A DNA stretch of 7,536 nucleotides, taken from the NCBI GenBank assembly GCA_002402315.1, contig DHFP01000266.1:3137-10672 (forward strand), in the 5' to 3' direction. The translations under genes and the position numbers were made by a program. This stretch comes from Clostridiales bacterium UBA4821. Its GTDB lineage: Bacteria > Bacillota > Clostridia > Acetivibrionales > UBA4821. The notes beneath the pieces were generated by a model. That model was not told the DNA's origin. It ran no database searches and was given only the letters and a program-made list of their open reading frames with translations. Below, piece by piece: positions 1 to 5,950 of the stretch (the first letter of the stretch is position 1; each line of letters opens with the position of its first letter).

Positions 1-583
1 TATGTTGTCTAAATTCGATTGTTCCATATTTTACATATGATTGGAAGTTAACTTTTACATATCTTGTGTGCCATATATTCTTTATATCATCTAAGCTATT
101 AACTTCTTTTAATTTATTAAGGATATTCTGTTGAGTTGTACCTGCGAATAAGCTGCCGCAGAATCTATTATTATTTGCTCTTCTGCTATTAGGTACTAAT
201 GTATCTATGGTAGTTTCTAATTTAATATATATTGCGAAGATATTAGCGATTTGCTTTGCGTTATAATCATTTATGTCATGATGTACATGTAATCCGCATC
301 TTCTATCTACTTTGGCTCCTGCTTCCTTTAATGCTTCGCAAGCTTTTCTTAACTGCTCCATCCCTTCTCTGCCTTTAAGTGGAGGGCTTACTAATTCATA
401 TCCGCAAGATGAATCTGTTATTACTTTCCAATGGTTTTTAGTTGAATGATTATATCCTTCTACATATGCACTAACCCCTTTAGCATTCATTAGCCTTGCA
501 ACCTCTTCTCTTGTTGCTGTGGTGAATTCAATTTCTACTCCGAATGTTCTTTCCTCGTTAAAATTTTGAAGTGTTCTTGCCAT
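1..583 (-). CDS. Putative amidoligase (Amidoligase_2 family), C-terminus cut by window edge
   Basis: I translated this open frame by hand: 194 codons from ATG at 583 with no stop before the window edge. It shows the marks of the putative amidoligase family (PF12224, glutamine-synthetase-like fold): FGVEIEF at residues 14-20 with the metal-binding glutamates, a W-K-V-x3-D-S-S stretch at 52-59, GYELVSPPLKG at 61-71, CGLHVHHD at 96-103, and TIEFRQH at 188-194, where the window ends. The family is predicted to join carboxyl and amine groups using ATP, often on peptides or proteins; the substrate here is unknown. AGGAGG at 591-596 lies 7 nt before the ATG and fixes the start. The gene follows a terminator and has its own promoter, so it is expressed apart from the recombination operon. 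Family assignment is firm; the role is not. The downstream gene, where a partner could sit, is outside the window. Confidence 0.88.
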   Translation of the reverse strand, partial: MARTLQNFNEERTFGVEIEFTTATREEVARLMNAKGVSAYVEGYNHSTKNHWKVITDSSCGYELVSPPLKGREGMEQLRKACEALKEAGAKVDRRCGLHVHHDINDYNAKQIANIFAIYIKLETTIDTLVPNSRRANNNRFCGSLFAGTTQQNILNKLKEVNSLDDIKNIWHTRYVKVNFQSYVKYGTIEFRQH

Positions 584-599
584 CTTTTCTTCCTCCTGA

Positions 600-617
600 G
601 TTTTTATAGTTTTTATA
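600..617 (-). repeat. Tandem 9-nt direct repeat in amidoligase 5' leader
   Basis: On the minus strand TATAAAAAC occurs twice in immediate succession (617-609 and 608-600), directly upstream of the ribosome binding site of the amidoligase gene. Just before it, TAAGG (640-636) can pair with CCTTA (620-616) around a 15-nt loop, near the predicted transcript 5' end. The repeat is exact; any role as a protein binding site or mRNA stability element is a guess. Confidence 0.6.
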
Positions 618-645
618 AGGTTTCGTAACTTCTATCCTTAATAAT

Positions 646-674
646 ATTATATAACATATTCTTAGATTAGTCAC
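646..674 (-). promoter_or_regulatory. Sigma-A-type promoter for the amidoligase gene
   Basis: Reading the minus strand, GTGACT (674-669) is followed after exactly 17 nt by a consensus TATAAT (651-646). The -35 box matches four of six consensus positions and the -10 box all six. Transcription would begin near 639, giving a leader of about 55 nt. It lies just beyond the terminator of the upstream operon, which supports a separate transcription unit. It could be read by the host housekeeping RNA polymerase. Confidence 0.72.
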
Positions 675-693
675 GCATTGTTTTGTTAAATTG

Positions 694-722
694 AAATAAA
701 AAAGAGGAGCCAAGAGCTCCTC
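694..722 (-). terminator. Rho-independent terminator after recA
   Basis: On the minus strand GAGGAGC (722-716), loop TCTTG, and GCTCCTC (710-704) form a perfect 7-bp stem, followed at once by TTTTTTATTT (703-694). It begins 4 nt after the recA stop codon, so it ends the long operon running from the folE side. Confidence 0.93.
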
Positions 723-726
723 ATGC

Positions 727-1854
727 TTAAATTGATAATGCTTTTATTTTGTTATTAATTTCATCAAGTAAGTATTGGTTATCTTCCAAATATTCAATAA
801 GATTTGGTTTCCCCTGAAGCTTAATCTGCTCTCCTTCATCATCTGAAATAATTTCGCCAGTATCCAAATCAATAAAGGTGAACCAAGCTCCTGCCTGATT
901 AATTATTCCATATTTCAATGCGACTTCAACCGTATCGGCTATTACATCTATTCCGGTGTCATATCTTAAAGTGTAAAATCCAACTCTTCTATCAGGCTTA
1001 CAAACTTTGGTCTTTGCTATATTTATCATTACCAAATTGCCTGCAGGTGACTCCGAGCTTCTTTTTATTTCATTTCCTCGTTCATCTATATATGACCCTT
1101 TTTGAAACATTAGCCTTACACTGCAATTATGTTTCCAGCCTTTACCTCCAGTTGTTATCATACCACCATAAGGGCTGTTCATATCTTCTCGCATCTGGTT
1201 AATTCCAATTAGAGTGCAGCCATATTTACTACATAATAATTCTGCTTTCTTACTAAATAATGTTAGGGCTGCAGCAATTCCTCCGTAAGTCTTTTCTTCC
1301 ATTGTCTTCTCATAAGCTTGAGCTGAAAGCATAACCCCTAAACTATCAATAATTGTTAATCCAACTTCATCTGTTTCAATCATTTGCAGTAGCATTTCAA
1401 ATATCTGTTCAGCTGTCTGACTTTGTGGTTTAAGTAATATTAGCTTATCAGTATCTACTCCAAGATTTCTTGCCCAATCTTCATCCAGTGTATTTTCACA
1501 ATCGGCATAAACTACTTGTTTTGGGCCTCTTGCTTTAAGATAATCCAATCTTACTTGCTGTTCTTTCTTTTTCTTATCAATAGCTTCGAGCTCTTTTATT
1601 TCATCTTCCCATTCCTGCTCAAATAAAGGTTGAGAGTTTGCTACTATATCAAGTGCTGTTGTAGTTTTTCCGCCATTCTCTTCTCCAGCAAATTCTACGA
1701 TTCTTCCTCTTGGTATTCCACCATATAACATATAATTTGCTCTTGGGCTACTGAATGGTATCTTCTGTGTTTGTATCTTTGGTATCCCTCTCGCTGCAAT
1801 TTCCTCTTTATACTGCTTATTAAAATCTTTAATGAGTGTATCTAATTTTCCCAT
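727..1854 (-). CDS. recA: RecA-family DNA strand-exchange recombinase
   Basis: This ATP-dependent recombinase would coat single-stranded DNA and pair it with homologous duplex during phage recombination, repair and recombination-dependent replication. The 375 residues carry Walker A GEENGGKT (57-64), the catalytic glutamate in YADCENTLD (E120), Walker B LTIID (166-170), the INQ sensor (218-220), the L2 region with TTGGKGWKH (234-242), and the RecA-type C-terminal core with YGIINQAGAWF (315-325) and LQGKPNLIEYL (346-356). This matches bacterial RecA better than T4 UvsX. A highly charged helical stretch of about 33 residues (78-110), rich in K and E, lies between Walker A and the E120 strand where bacterial RecA has only a short turn. 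The start lies 1 nt after the HD gene's stop, with GAGGT about 8 nt upstream inside that gene, so translation is probably coupled. It is the last gene before the terminator. Confidence 0.95.
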   Translation of the reverse strand: MGKLDTLIKDFNKQYKEEIAARGIPKIQTQKIPFSSPRANYMLYGGIPRGRIVEFAGEENGGKTTTALDIVANSQPLFEQEWEDEIKELEAIDKKKKEQQVRLDYLKARGPKQVVYADCENTLDEDWARNLGVDTDKLILLKPQSQTAEQIFEMLLQMIETDEVGLTIIDSLGVMLSAQAYEKTMEEKTYGGIAAALTLFSKKAELLCSKYGCTLIGINQMREDMNSPYGGMITTGGKGWKHNCSVRLMFQKGSYIDERGNEIKRSSESPAGNLVMINIAKTKVCKPDRRVGFYTLRYDTGIDVIADTVEVALKYGIINQAGAWFTFIDLDTGEIISDDEGEQIKLQGKPNLIEYLEDNQYLLDEINNKIKALSI

Positions 1855-1855
1855 A

Positions 1856-2440
1856 TTATTCTACCTCACATGTCAGATATTTTCTACTTGCTAAATAATC
1901 GCAGGTATGAACGAACTTTTCATCTTCCTCCACAGGCTTTGGTAGAATTTCTTTAGCTAATCGATAATCTGAATTCCATTGACCCATATGACTTTTTATA
2001 AGTCTTTGAATATGAGCTACTTCCAATCTTAAATCTTCCAGCTCCTCACAATCCACTTCGTACTCTACTTCAAACTCGTCAATCTTTCTTCCAATGAAAT
2101 CTGCTGCATAAAGTGGATGCTCTGTTACTGTATAATTAGAACCATTATTGCCCTTCTTAATGCTATCATGTAATATCAACGCGGTGATAATTTGGTCAGC
2201 ATTAAGATGCTTATTCTGCTCTAAATTAAGTAAATCATGAGCTATTTTAACAGCTGCTTTAGTATGTTTAATTAGCCCTCCTTCACCTAATGTATATGCA
2301 GGATGAAACTTTCCTGTAGTACTTGCAGGCATTGTAAAGAAATAATCTGGGGCTTCATCTACACAATACTCCACAAATTCACGAAGTAACCCATCATTGA
2401 TAAAATCAAGCTCATTCCTTAATATTGCAACCTTGTCCAT
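1856..2440 (-). CDS. HD-domain metal-dependent phosphohydrolase
   Basis: The 194-residue protein has a complete HD metal site: H59 (GGLIKHT), H91-D92 (ALILHD), H108 (EHPLYAAD), H151 (KSHMGQW) and D181 (CDYLASRKYL). The spacing and surrounding residues resemble the HD part of YhaM-type 3'-5' exoribonucleases, but no N-terminal OB-fold is present, so this is a stand-alone HD domain. Substrate is unknown: nucleotides, cyclic nucleotides or RNA are all possible. It sits between the putative mediator and recA, overlapping the former by 1 nt (TAATG) and ending 1 nt before the latter, which suggests a nucleic-acid or nucleotide role in recombination or phage takeover. AGGAGGT is well placed before ATG 2440. 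The domain call is firm; the function is open. Confidence 0.85.
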   Translation of the reverse strand: MDKVAILRNELDFINDGLLREFVEYCVDEAPDYFFTMPASTTGKFHPAYTLGEGGLIKHTKAAVKIAHDLLNLEQNKHLNADQIITALILHDSIKKGNNGSNYTVTEHPLYAADFIGRKIDEFEVEYEVDCEELEDLRLEVAHIQRLIKSHMGQWNSDYRLAKEILPKPVEEDEKFVHTCDYLASRKYLTCEVE

Positions 2441-2991
2441 TATTGACCTCCTATTCTTCCTGAATCTACTCTTGCTACCTCATACTCCACCATTCGCCTT
2501 GAAATAACTTTCTTAATACTTTGTAGAGTTTCATTAGCTGCTTCCATTCGTAATTTAATTTTCTTATATGCTCTTTGATACGCTATATGAGCTATATATT
2601 CATTCTGTGTTGCCAATTCTGCTGCGGCCGTTTTATCTGCTATGGTTCCCGTCGATTTATCATAAACTTCATTGTATAACTCTTGTTTAACTGCCTTTGC
2701 AACATCTTCCTTAACTCCAAGGGCTTCCTGAGCCTCCCCCGTAAAATATAACAATACCGGAATGTTTAAAGTAAAATCATCCAGTTCTCTATCATTTGGA
2801 GGGTTGGCAGTGTCGTCAAGTATGCCTTTAATAAAGTTCATGTAATCATCTAATGGTTTGCAATAATCGGAAACTAATCTATTTACAATTCCATCTACTA
2901 TATCACTATTAGCATTAATTCGCTTTTGTAATTGCCTTACTTTTCCAACTTCAATTTCACCACTTAATGCTGCTTCATTACCCTTTGCCAC
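2440..2991 (-). CDS. Helical phage protein, possible UvsY-like recombination mediator
   Basis: I do not recognise this 183-residue protein with certainty. It appears almost wholly alpha-helical and charged, with no signal peptide, membrane segment or metal site. Residues about 127-170 form long amphipathic helices (NEYIAHIAYQRAYKKIK, then MEAANETLQSIKKVISRRM), a layout like the C-terminal part of T4 UvsY, the protein that loads the phage recombinase on ssDNA. Its place two genes upstream of recA and directly after a RecU-like gene supports a mediator or ssDNA-binding role, but this is inference from shape and context. The start is GTG at 2991, chosen because GGAGGTGAT (3005-2997) ends 5 nt before it. 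The gene overlaps the RecU-like gene by 14 nt and the HD gene by 1 nt. It could instead be a novel helical adaptor. Confidence 0.85.
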   Translation of the reverse strand: MAKGNEAALSGEIEVGKVRQLQKRINANSDIVDGIVNRLVSDYCKPLDDYMNFIKGILDDTANPPNDRELDDFTLNIPVLLYFTGEAQEALGVKEDVAKAVKQELYNEVYDKSTGTIADKTAAAELATQNEYIAHIAYQRAYKKIKLRMEAANETLQSIKKVISRRMVEYEVARVDSGRIGGQ

Positions 2992-3499
2992 TTACCATCA
3001 CCTCCATCCAATAATCTGTAGCCCATTTCTTAACACTTTTGATAAAACTATCTGCATCATATTCAAAGAATATTCTTTTCTTTCGTCCGGGGACTGTAAA
3101 GTATTTAACTTTGGATTCTTTTATATCCTTTACATTTAATGATTTAGCTCCATTATTTCTCAGTTGTACAAGCTCTTGAATTGGAACCAATGCAGTAATA
3201 TCATGGTCAATAAACCAAATGATTACACCTGCGATTACGCCAGGAATTTGCGACTTCTCTACCATTCCATCCCATTGGTCTTTAGTAATTCCTGAACTAA
3301 AGTTTAAAGTGTTTCCTGAAAATGCTTTACATTCAAAGTAATATTGGAATGGATATCTATATACACCGAAGTCGCAAATATTTCTTATTCCTGCGTATCC
3401 TGCCATCGGGTCAGGAAAGCGGTCAAGGGATATATCAGAATGTTTTGAAAAGGCTTTTTTCATCTCATCTTCAAAATCTTTTCCTCTACTTACTCCCAT
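2978..3499 (-). CDS. RecU-like Holliday junction resolvase (PD-(D/E)XK)
   Basis: The predicted role is to cut four-way junctions made by strand exchange. From ATG 3499 the protein is 173 residues. It has the RecU-type nuclease order: GKDFEDEM near the N-terminus (E10 or E12), CDFGVYR with D43, YYFECKA with E56-C-K58, then KDQWDGM with Q75, a hydrophobic strand (VIIWFI), and a GAKSLNVKDI segment like the KSIP region of RecU. An upstream in-frame ATG at 3523 would add eight residues but has no Shine-Dalgarno and overlaps the previous gene; ATG 3499 follows that gene's TGA by 2 nt and has AGGA 8 nt upstream. RecU from Bacillus is about 200 residues, so this is a little short. The PD-(D/E)XK fold is likely; RecU rather than another member is less certain. 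Confidence 0.8.
   Translation of the reverse strand: MGVSRGKDFEDEMKKAFSKHSDISLDRFPDPMAGYAGIRNICDFGVYRYPFQYYFECKAFSGNTLNFSSGITKDQWDGMVEKSQIPGVIAGVIIWFIDHDITALVPIQELVQLRNNGAKSLNVKDIKESKVKYFTVPGRKKRIFFEYDADSFIKSVKKWATDYWMEVMVSGKG
2997..3005 (-). promoter_or_regulatory. Near-perfect Shine-Dalgarno selecting a GTG start
   Basis: GGAGGTGAT on the minus strand is complementary to nine consecutive bases of the 16S rRNA tail and ends 5 nt before GTG at 2991. It decides the non-ATG start of the putative mediator gene and suggests strong expression despite GTG. Confidence 0.85.
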
Positions 3500-3501
3500 T
3501 A

Positions 3502-4299
3502 TCACTTTCCTGCCTTTCTGCATTCATATTTGTAATTACAATATTGACAAGTCTTTTTAGAGATATCTATTGGTTTTGGTGGTGGAATTAATCTGCTAAC
3601 ATATCCATCACATTCCTCTATTCTTGAAACTATATAATCATATTTCATGTCATCGCTTACTTCTAAAATAAAGGCTTTCTTATCGCAGTTATCTCTATTC
3701 TCATATAGGAACAATATCTGGTCAATTCCTAAGCAAGTAGAATAGGCTGTTCCCTGAGGTATATGCTCTTCTGCTACTCCTTCTCTTGATTGCCATTTAT
3801 AGATGGTTTCTGTCTTAATCTCTAAAATGTAGTATTGTCCTTTGTACTTGATAATTCCGTCACATAGGAAGCTCATATTTAGGTCTTTGTGATATAGCTT
3901 GGTTTCAAATCCTTGCTTCTTAACAATTTCTAAATAATCAAGCTTTCTCATTTTAACAAACTTTTCAACATCTATATATTCACAATCAATTCCAAAGTCT
4001 TTCATCTTGGTTACGGCCGCTTGGATATGTTCGTGTCGGTCGCTGCCTGATTCGCAAATACCTACTAAACAAGCATTGCTTCTTTCTTCATCTGCTTCCG
4101 TTCCGGTCACTTGAAAGTACATATTTCTAATGCACGCCATTGAGGATGGTTTATAGCTTTTAGAAGGTTTTCTACCTACAAGTGAATCCTGCTTCTCAAT
4201 AGATACCTTGAGGTCGGCCACAAACTGCTGATTTACTGGCATTTGTGTTGTAGCCGCCTCTATCAAACGATGTATGTTCTTCAAACTTTGCCTCGCCAT
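3502..4299 (-). CDS. Cas4/RecB-like PD-(D/E)XK nuclease with four-cysteine (Fe-S) cluster
   Basis: This 265-residue protein resembles the Cas4/AddB-type exonucleases, which resect DNA ends and hold a 4Fe-4S cluster. In order: C56 (SSMACIRNMYF), H89 (SGSDRHEHI), D147 (FLCDGII), E160 and K162 (YILEIKTET), Q182 and Y186 (IPQGTAYSTCLGI), then C251, C254 and C260 (CQYCNYKYEC). C56 with the three C-terminal cysteines gives the usual one-plus-three ligand set, and all nuclease motifs are intact. The start is ATG 4299: AAGGAGGG lies just upstream and the HNH gene's TAA ends 1 nt earlier. A longer in-frame version from 4362 would run 62 nt into the HNH gene and lacks support. Lying with clamp, RecU-like resolvase and RecA, it probably makes ssDNA for recombination. 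No CRISPR or cas1/cas2 is present. Confidence 0.87.
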   Translation of the reverse strand: MARQSLKNIHRLIEAATTQMPVNQQFVADLKVSIEKQDSLVGRKPSKSYKPSSMACIRNMYFQVTGTEADEERSNACLVGICESGSDRHEHIQAAVTKMKDFGIDCEYIDVEKFVKMRKLDYLEIVKKQGFETKLYHKDLNMSFLCDGIIKYKGQYYILEIKTETIYKWQSREGVAEEHIPQGTAYSTCLGIDQILFLYENRDNCDKKAFILEVSDDMKYDYIVSRIEECDGYVSRLIPPPKPIDISKKTCQYCNYKYECRKAGK

Positions 4300-4306
4300 T
4301 TTATCC
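4285..4306 (-). repeat. Direct repeat copy 2, at the start of the Cas4-like gene
   Basis: Minus-strand GGATAAAATGGCGAGGCAAA (continuing GT) closely matches the start of the HNH gene at 4838-4857. They differ by a 2-nt gap upstream of the ATG and two third-position changes in codons. Both copies encode M-A-R-Q-S, with different synonymous codons for R and Q. Confidence 0.7.
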
Positions 4307-4852
4307 CTCCTTATACTTAAATTTGTATCCATAACACTGTTTATAAATTCCTCTACAAACACAACTTACTAATCCTTGGTCAAAACCTGTTAACTCTTTT
4401 AACTGTTTTAAACTATTATACTCTGCAACGAAGTTTCCGTCTAAATCAAATTGCTGAACTGACTTATTTAACTTATTTGATATACGTTTACGGGATGTCC
4501 CATAATTAGCATTATATAGTCTTGAGCACCATTCTAAGTTATCCACGCTGTTATTATGTTTATTTTCATCCTTATGGTTGACTTGAGGATATTTATTAGG
4601 ATTAGGGATAAAGGCTTCGGCGACTAACTTATGAATAGCCTTAACTTTACCTCTTCCTTCTTTATACAAAGTAACATGTAAATAAACATCATTTTGAGGC
4701 TTTAAGATTCTTTCAGTAAGTGTCCTGTAGCTATTGTAACGCCTTAAAGCCTTTCGGCTGAGGGTCTTTACCTGCCCTTCATTACTAACTTGGTAAAGTC
4801 CCTCATAACCCTTAATATCTTTCCATTGTTCCAAACTACTCTGTCTCGCCAT
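4301..4852 (-). CDS. Free-standing HNH homing endonuclease (NUMOD4-HNH-NUMOD1)
   Basis: This 183-residue selfish nuclease would cut a homologous phage genome lacking the gene so that repair copies it in. NUMOD4 lies at about 8-50 (EQWKDIKGYEGLYQVSNEG), the HNH domain at about 70-112 (IHKLVAEAFIPNP, VNHKDENKHNNSVDNLEWC with H74, N92-H93 and N105), and NUMOD1 at about 132-180 (SVQQFDLDGNFVAEYNSLKQ to CRGIYKQCYGYKFKYK). All parts are intact, so it is probably active. It sits between the clamp and Cas4-like genes, overlaps the clamp's 3' end by 17 nt, and shares its first five codons with the next gene. Its Shine-Dalgarno is weak (AGAGG about 18 nt upstream), so translation may depend on coupling to the clamp gene. 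It is not inside an intron or intein that I can see. Confidence 0.93.
   Translation of the reverse strand: MARQSSLEQWKDIKGYEGLYQVSNEGQVKTLSRKALRRYNSYRTLTERILKPQNDVYLHVTLYKEGRGKVKAIHKLVAEAFIPNPNKYPQVNHKDENKHNNSVDNLEWCSRLYNANYGTSRKRISNKLNKSVQQFDLDGNFVAEYNSLKQLKELTGFDQGLVSCVCRGIYKQCYGYKFKYKEG
4305..4312 (-). promoter_or_regulatory. Ribosome binding site deciding the Cas4-like start
   Basis: AAGGAGGG on the minus strand lies 5 nt upstream of ATG 4299 and overlaps the last codons of the HNH gene. It rules in the 265-residue product rather than the longer in-frame form starting at 4362. Confidence 0.85.
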
Positions 4853-5936
4853 TATCCATTACTCTATCATCCTCTAATAGAGCTACAATCTGAGTAATTT
4901 TTCCTGATGTCATTTTAAGTGCTTTCTCATGACCATACCACATTTCAACAACTTCTTCACCTTGAGCTGAAATTTGAGATTTTAGTAATTCAATATCAGC
5001 GCAGCATGTGAATGGCTGGAAGTTTTCGCTTCCTTGGTATTTGATAAGCTCTGTACCATTACTTCTCTTACTACTAAATATTACACCATCTTTCGTAAAT
5101 GTTAGGTAAACACCATTCTTATCATAGGTTGCTACGAATAATGCCAATCTATCCAATACATTTAGTAACGCGCCCTTTGGTAGTTTACAAACGCTTGAGA
5201 ATTCTGTTTCAAGATAAGCTCCAACAGCTTCTGCTGGATAATCTTCAATACCGTCAAGCTGTGAACCAAATACAACTACATTGCCGGTTGTAAATAAAAT
5301 CTTGCTTCCTGAATGCTGAACAGTAATCTTCTCTTCATCCATTATAGATAATAACTCCATCATCTCTGAAGGCAATAATACCTTATTTGGGAATACTTTA
5401 ATATCATTGCTACATACTTTAAATGTGTCGGTCGTAATAACATTATCATCAAAGTAATATCCAGTTAAGCAAGGGATTTCCATTGTTTCTGCAAGGGCTG
5501 CTTTATTAGCATTTAGTAATACTTTTACTGTTGAAAGATTGATAACTGATTTTTCTATCTTGTCATCAAACTTGTATTCAGGGAACTTAATTAGCTGCCC
5601 CTCTTCATCCAATGGCAATTCAATACTGTATGTACCATTGCCTTTGATTTCTAAGCTATTTTCTTTTAAAGTCAAGGTAATTGTTTCAGTAGTAGTCTTG
5701 GCCACAAGCTTACTAAATATATCTGTTTGTACAACTACGTAGAAGTCATCCCCCTCTACATTATTCTCCATTACTTTAAGAGTATTTGTAGCATCTGTTG
5801 TAATGAGTGTCAGCATTCCTTTCTTTAATACTATGGCCATTAATCCGGTGATTGGAATCATCTTATTATTAGATGCTCCCTTAATGGATTTTGAAACCAT
5901 TTCCTGCAACTTCAGTGTTTTAAGTTTAAGTTTCAT
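4836..5936 (-). CDS. dnaN: DnaN-type sliding clamp (beta subunit, DNA polymerase processivity factor)
   Basis: This 366-residue protein would form a ring on DNA that tethers the replicative polymerase and other enzymes. Its length matches bacterial beta clamps and three repeated domains can be placed at about 1-125, 126-245 and 246-355. Supporting segments are LITTDATNTLKV (44-55), the domain II motif LTGYYFDDNVITTDTFKV (157-174), LLPSEMMELLSIM (187-199), GSQLDGIEDYPAEA (224-237) and the domain III strand NGVYLTFTKDGVIFSSK (274-290). It ends in DNGETE and lacks the PMRL tail of many bacterial clamps, so it is divergent, as phage clamps often are. AGGAGG before ATG 5936 overlaps the end of yhhQ. 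Its last codons overlap the HNH gene start. Placing the clamp directly after yhhQ links precursor supply with replication in one transcript. Confidence 0.87.
   Translation of the reverse strand: MKLKLKTLKLQEMVSKSIKGASNNKMIPITGLMAIVLKKGMLTLITTDATNTLKVMENNVEGDDFYVVVQTDIFSKLVAKTTTETITLTLKENSLEIKGNGTYSIELPLDEEGQLIKFPEYKFDDKIEKSVINLSTVKVLLNANKAALAETMEIPCLTGYYFDDNVITTDTFKVCSNDIKVFPNKVLLPSEMMELLSIMDEEKITVQHSGSKILFTTGNVVVFGSQLDGIEDYPAEAVGAYLETEFSSVCKLPKGALLNVLDRLALFVATYDKNGVYLTFTKDGVIFSSKRSNGTELIKYQGSENFQPFTCCADIELLKSQISAQGEEVVEMWYGHEKALKMTSGKITQIVALLEDDRVMDNGETE
4838..4857 (-). repeat. Direct repeat copy 1, at clamp end / HNH start
   Basis: Minus-strand GGATAATGGCGAGACAGAGT encodes the clamp's last codons in one frame and M-A-R-Q-S of the HNH gene in another. 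It matches 4285-4306, so imperfect copies flank the homing endonuclease gene. Confidence 0.7.
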
Positions 5937-5950
5937 TCCTTTTCTTCCTC

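Noticed and set aside
918..1202. Plus-strand open frame of 94 codons inside recA
   Set aside because: It lies wholly within a well-supported minus-strand recA, has no Shine-Dalgarno and no recognisable motif; it is a shadow frame.
3500..3523. Upstream start at 3523 for the RecU-like gene
   Set aside because: No Shine-Dalgarno precedes it; ATG 3499 has AGGA at 8 nt and sits right after the preceding stop codon.
3322..3591. Plus-strand open frame across the RecU-like / Cas4-like junction
   Set aside because: It overlaps two genes with intact catalytic motifs and lacks a ribosome binding site; leucine/serine-rich composition is typical of an antisense frame.
3502..4299. CRISPR adaptation Cas4
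   Set aside because: No repeat array, cas1 or cas2 in the window; phage Cas4-like nucleases commonly serve recombination.
3502..4362. Longer Cas4-like protein starting at 4362
   Set aside because: It would overlap the HNH gene by 62 nt, whereas ATG 4299 has AAGGAGGG at ideal spacing and follows the HNH stop by 1 nt.
4301..4852. HNH gene as part of a group I intron or intein
   Set aside because: The genes on both sides are complete in themselves with their own starts and stops, so it interrupts no gene; no splice or intein motifs were found.
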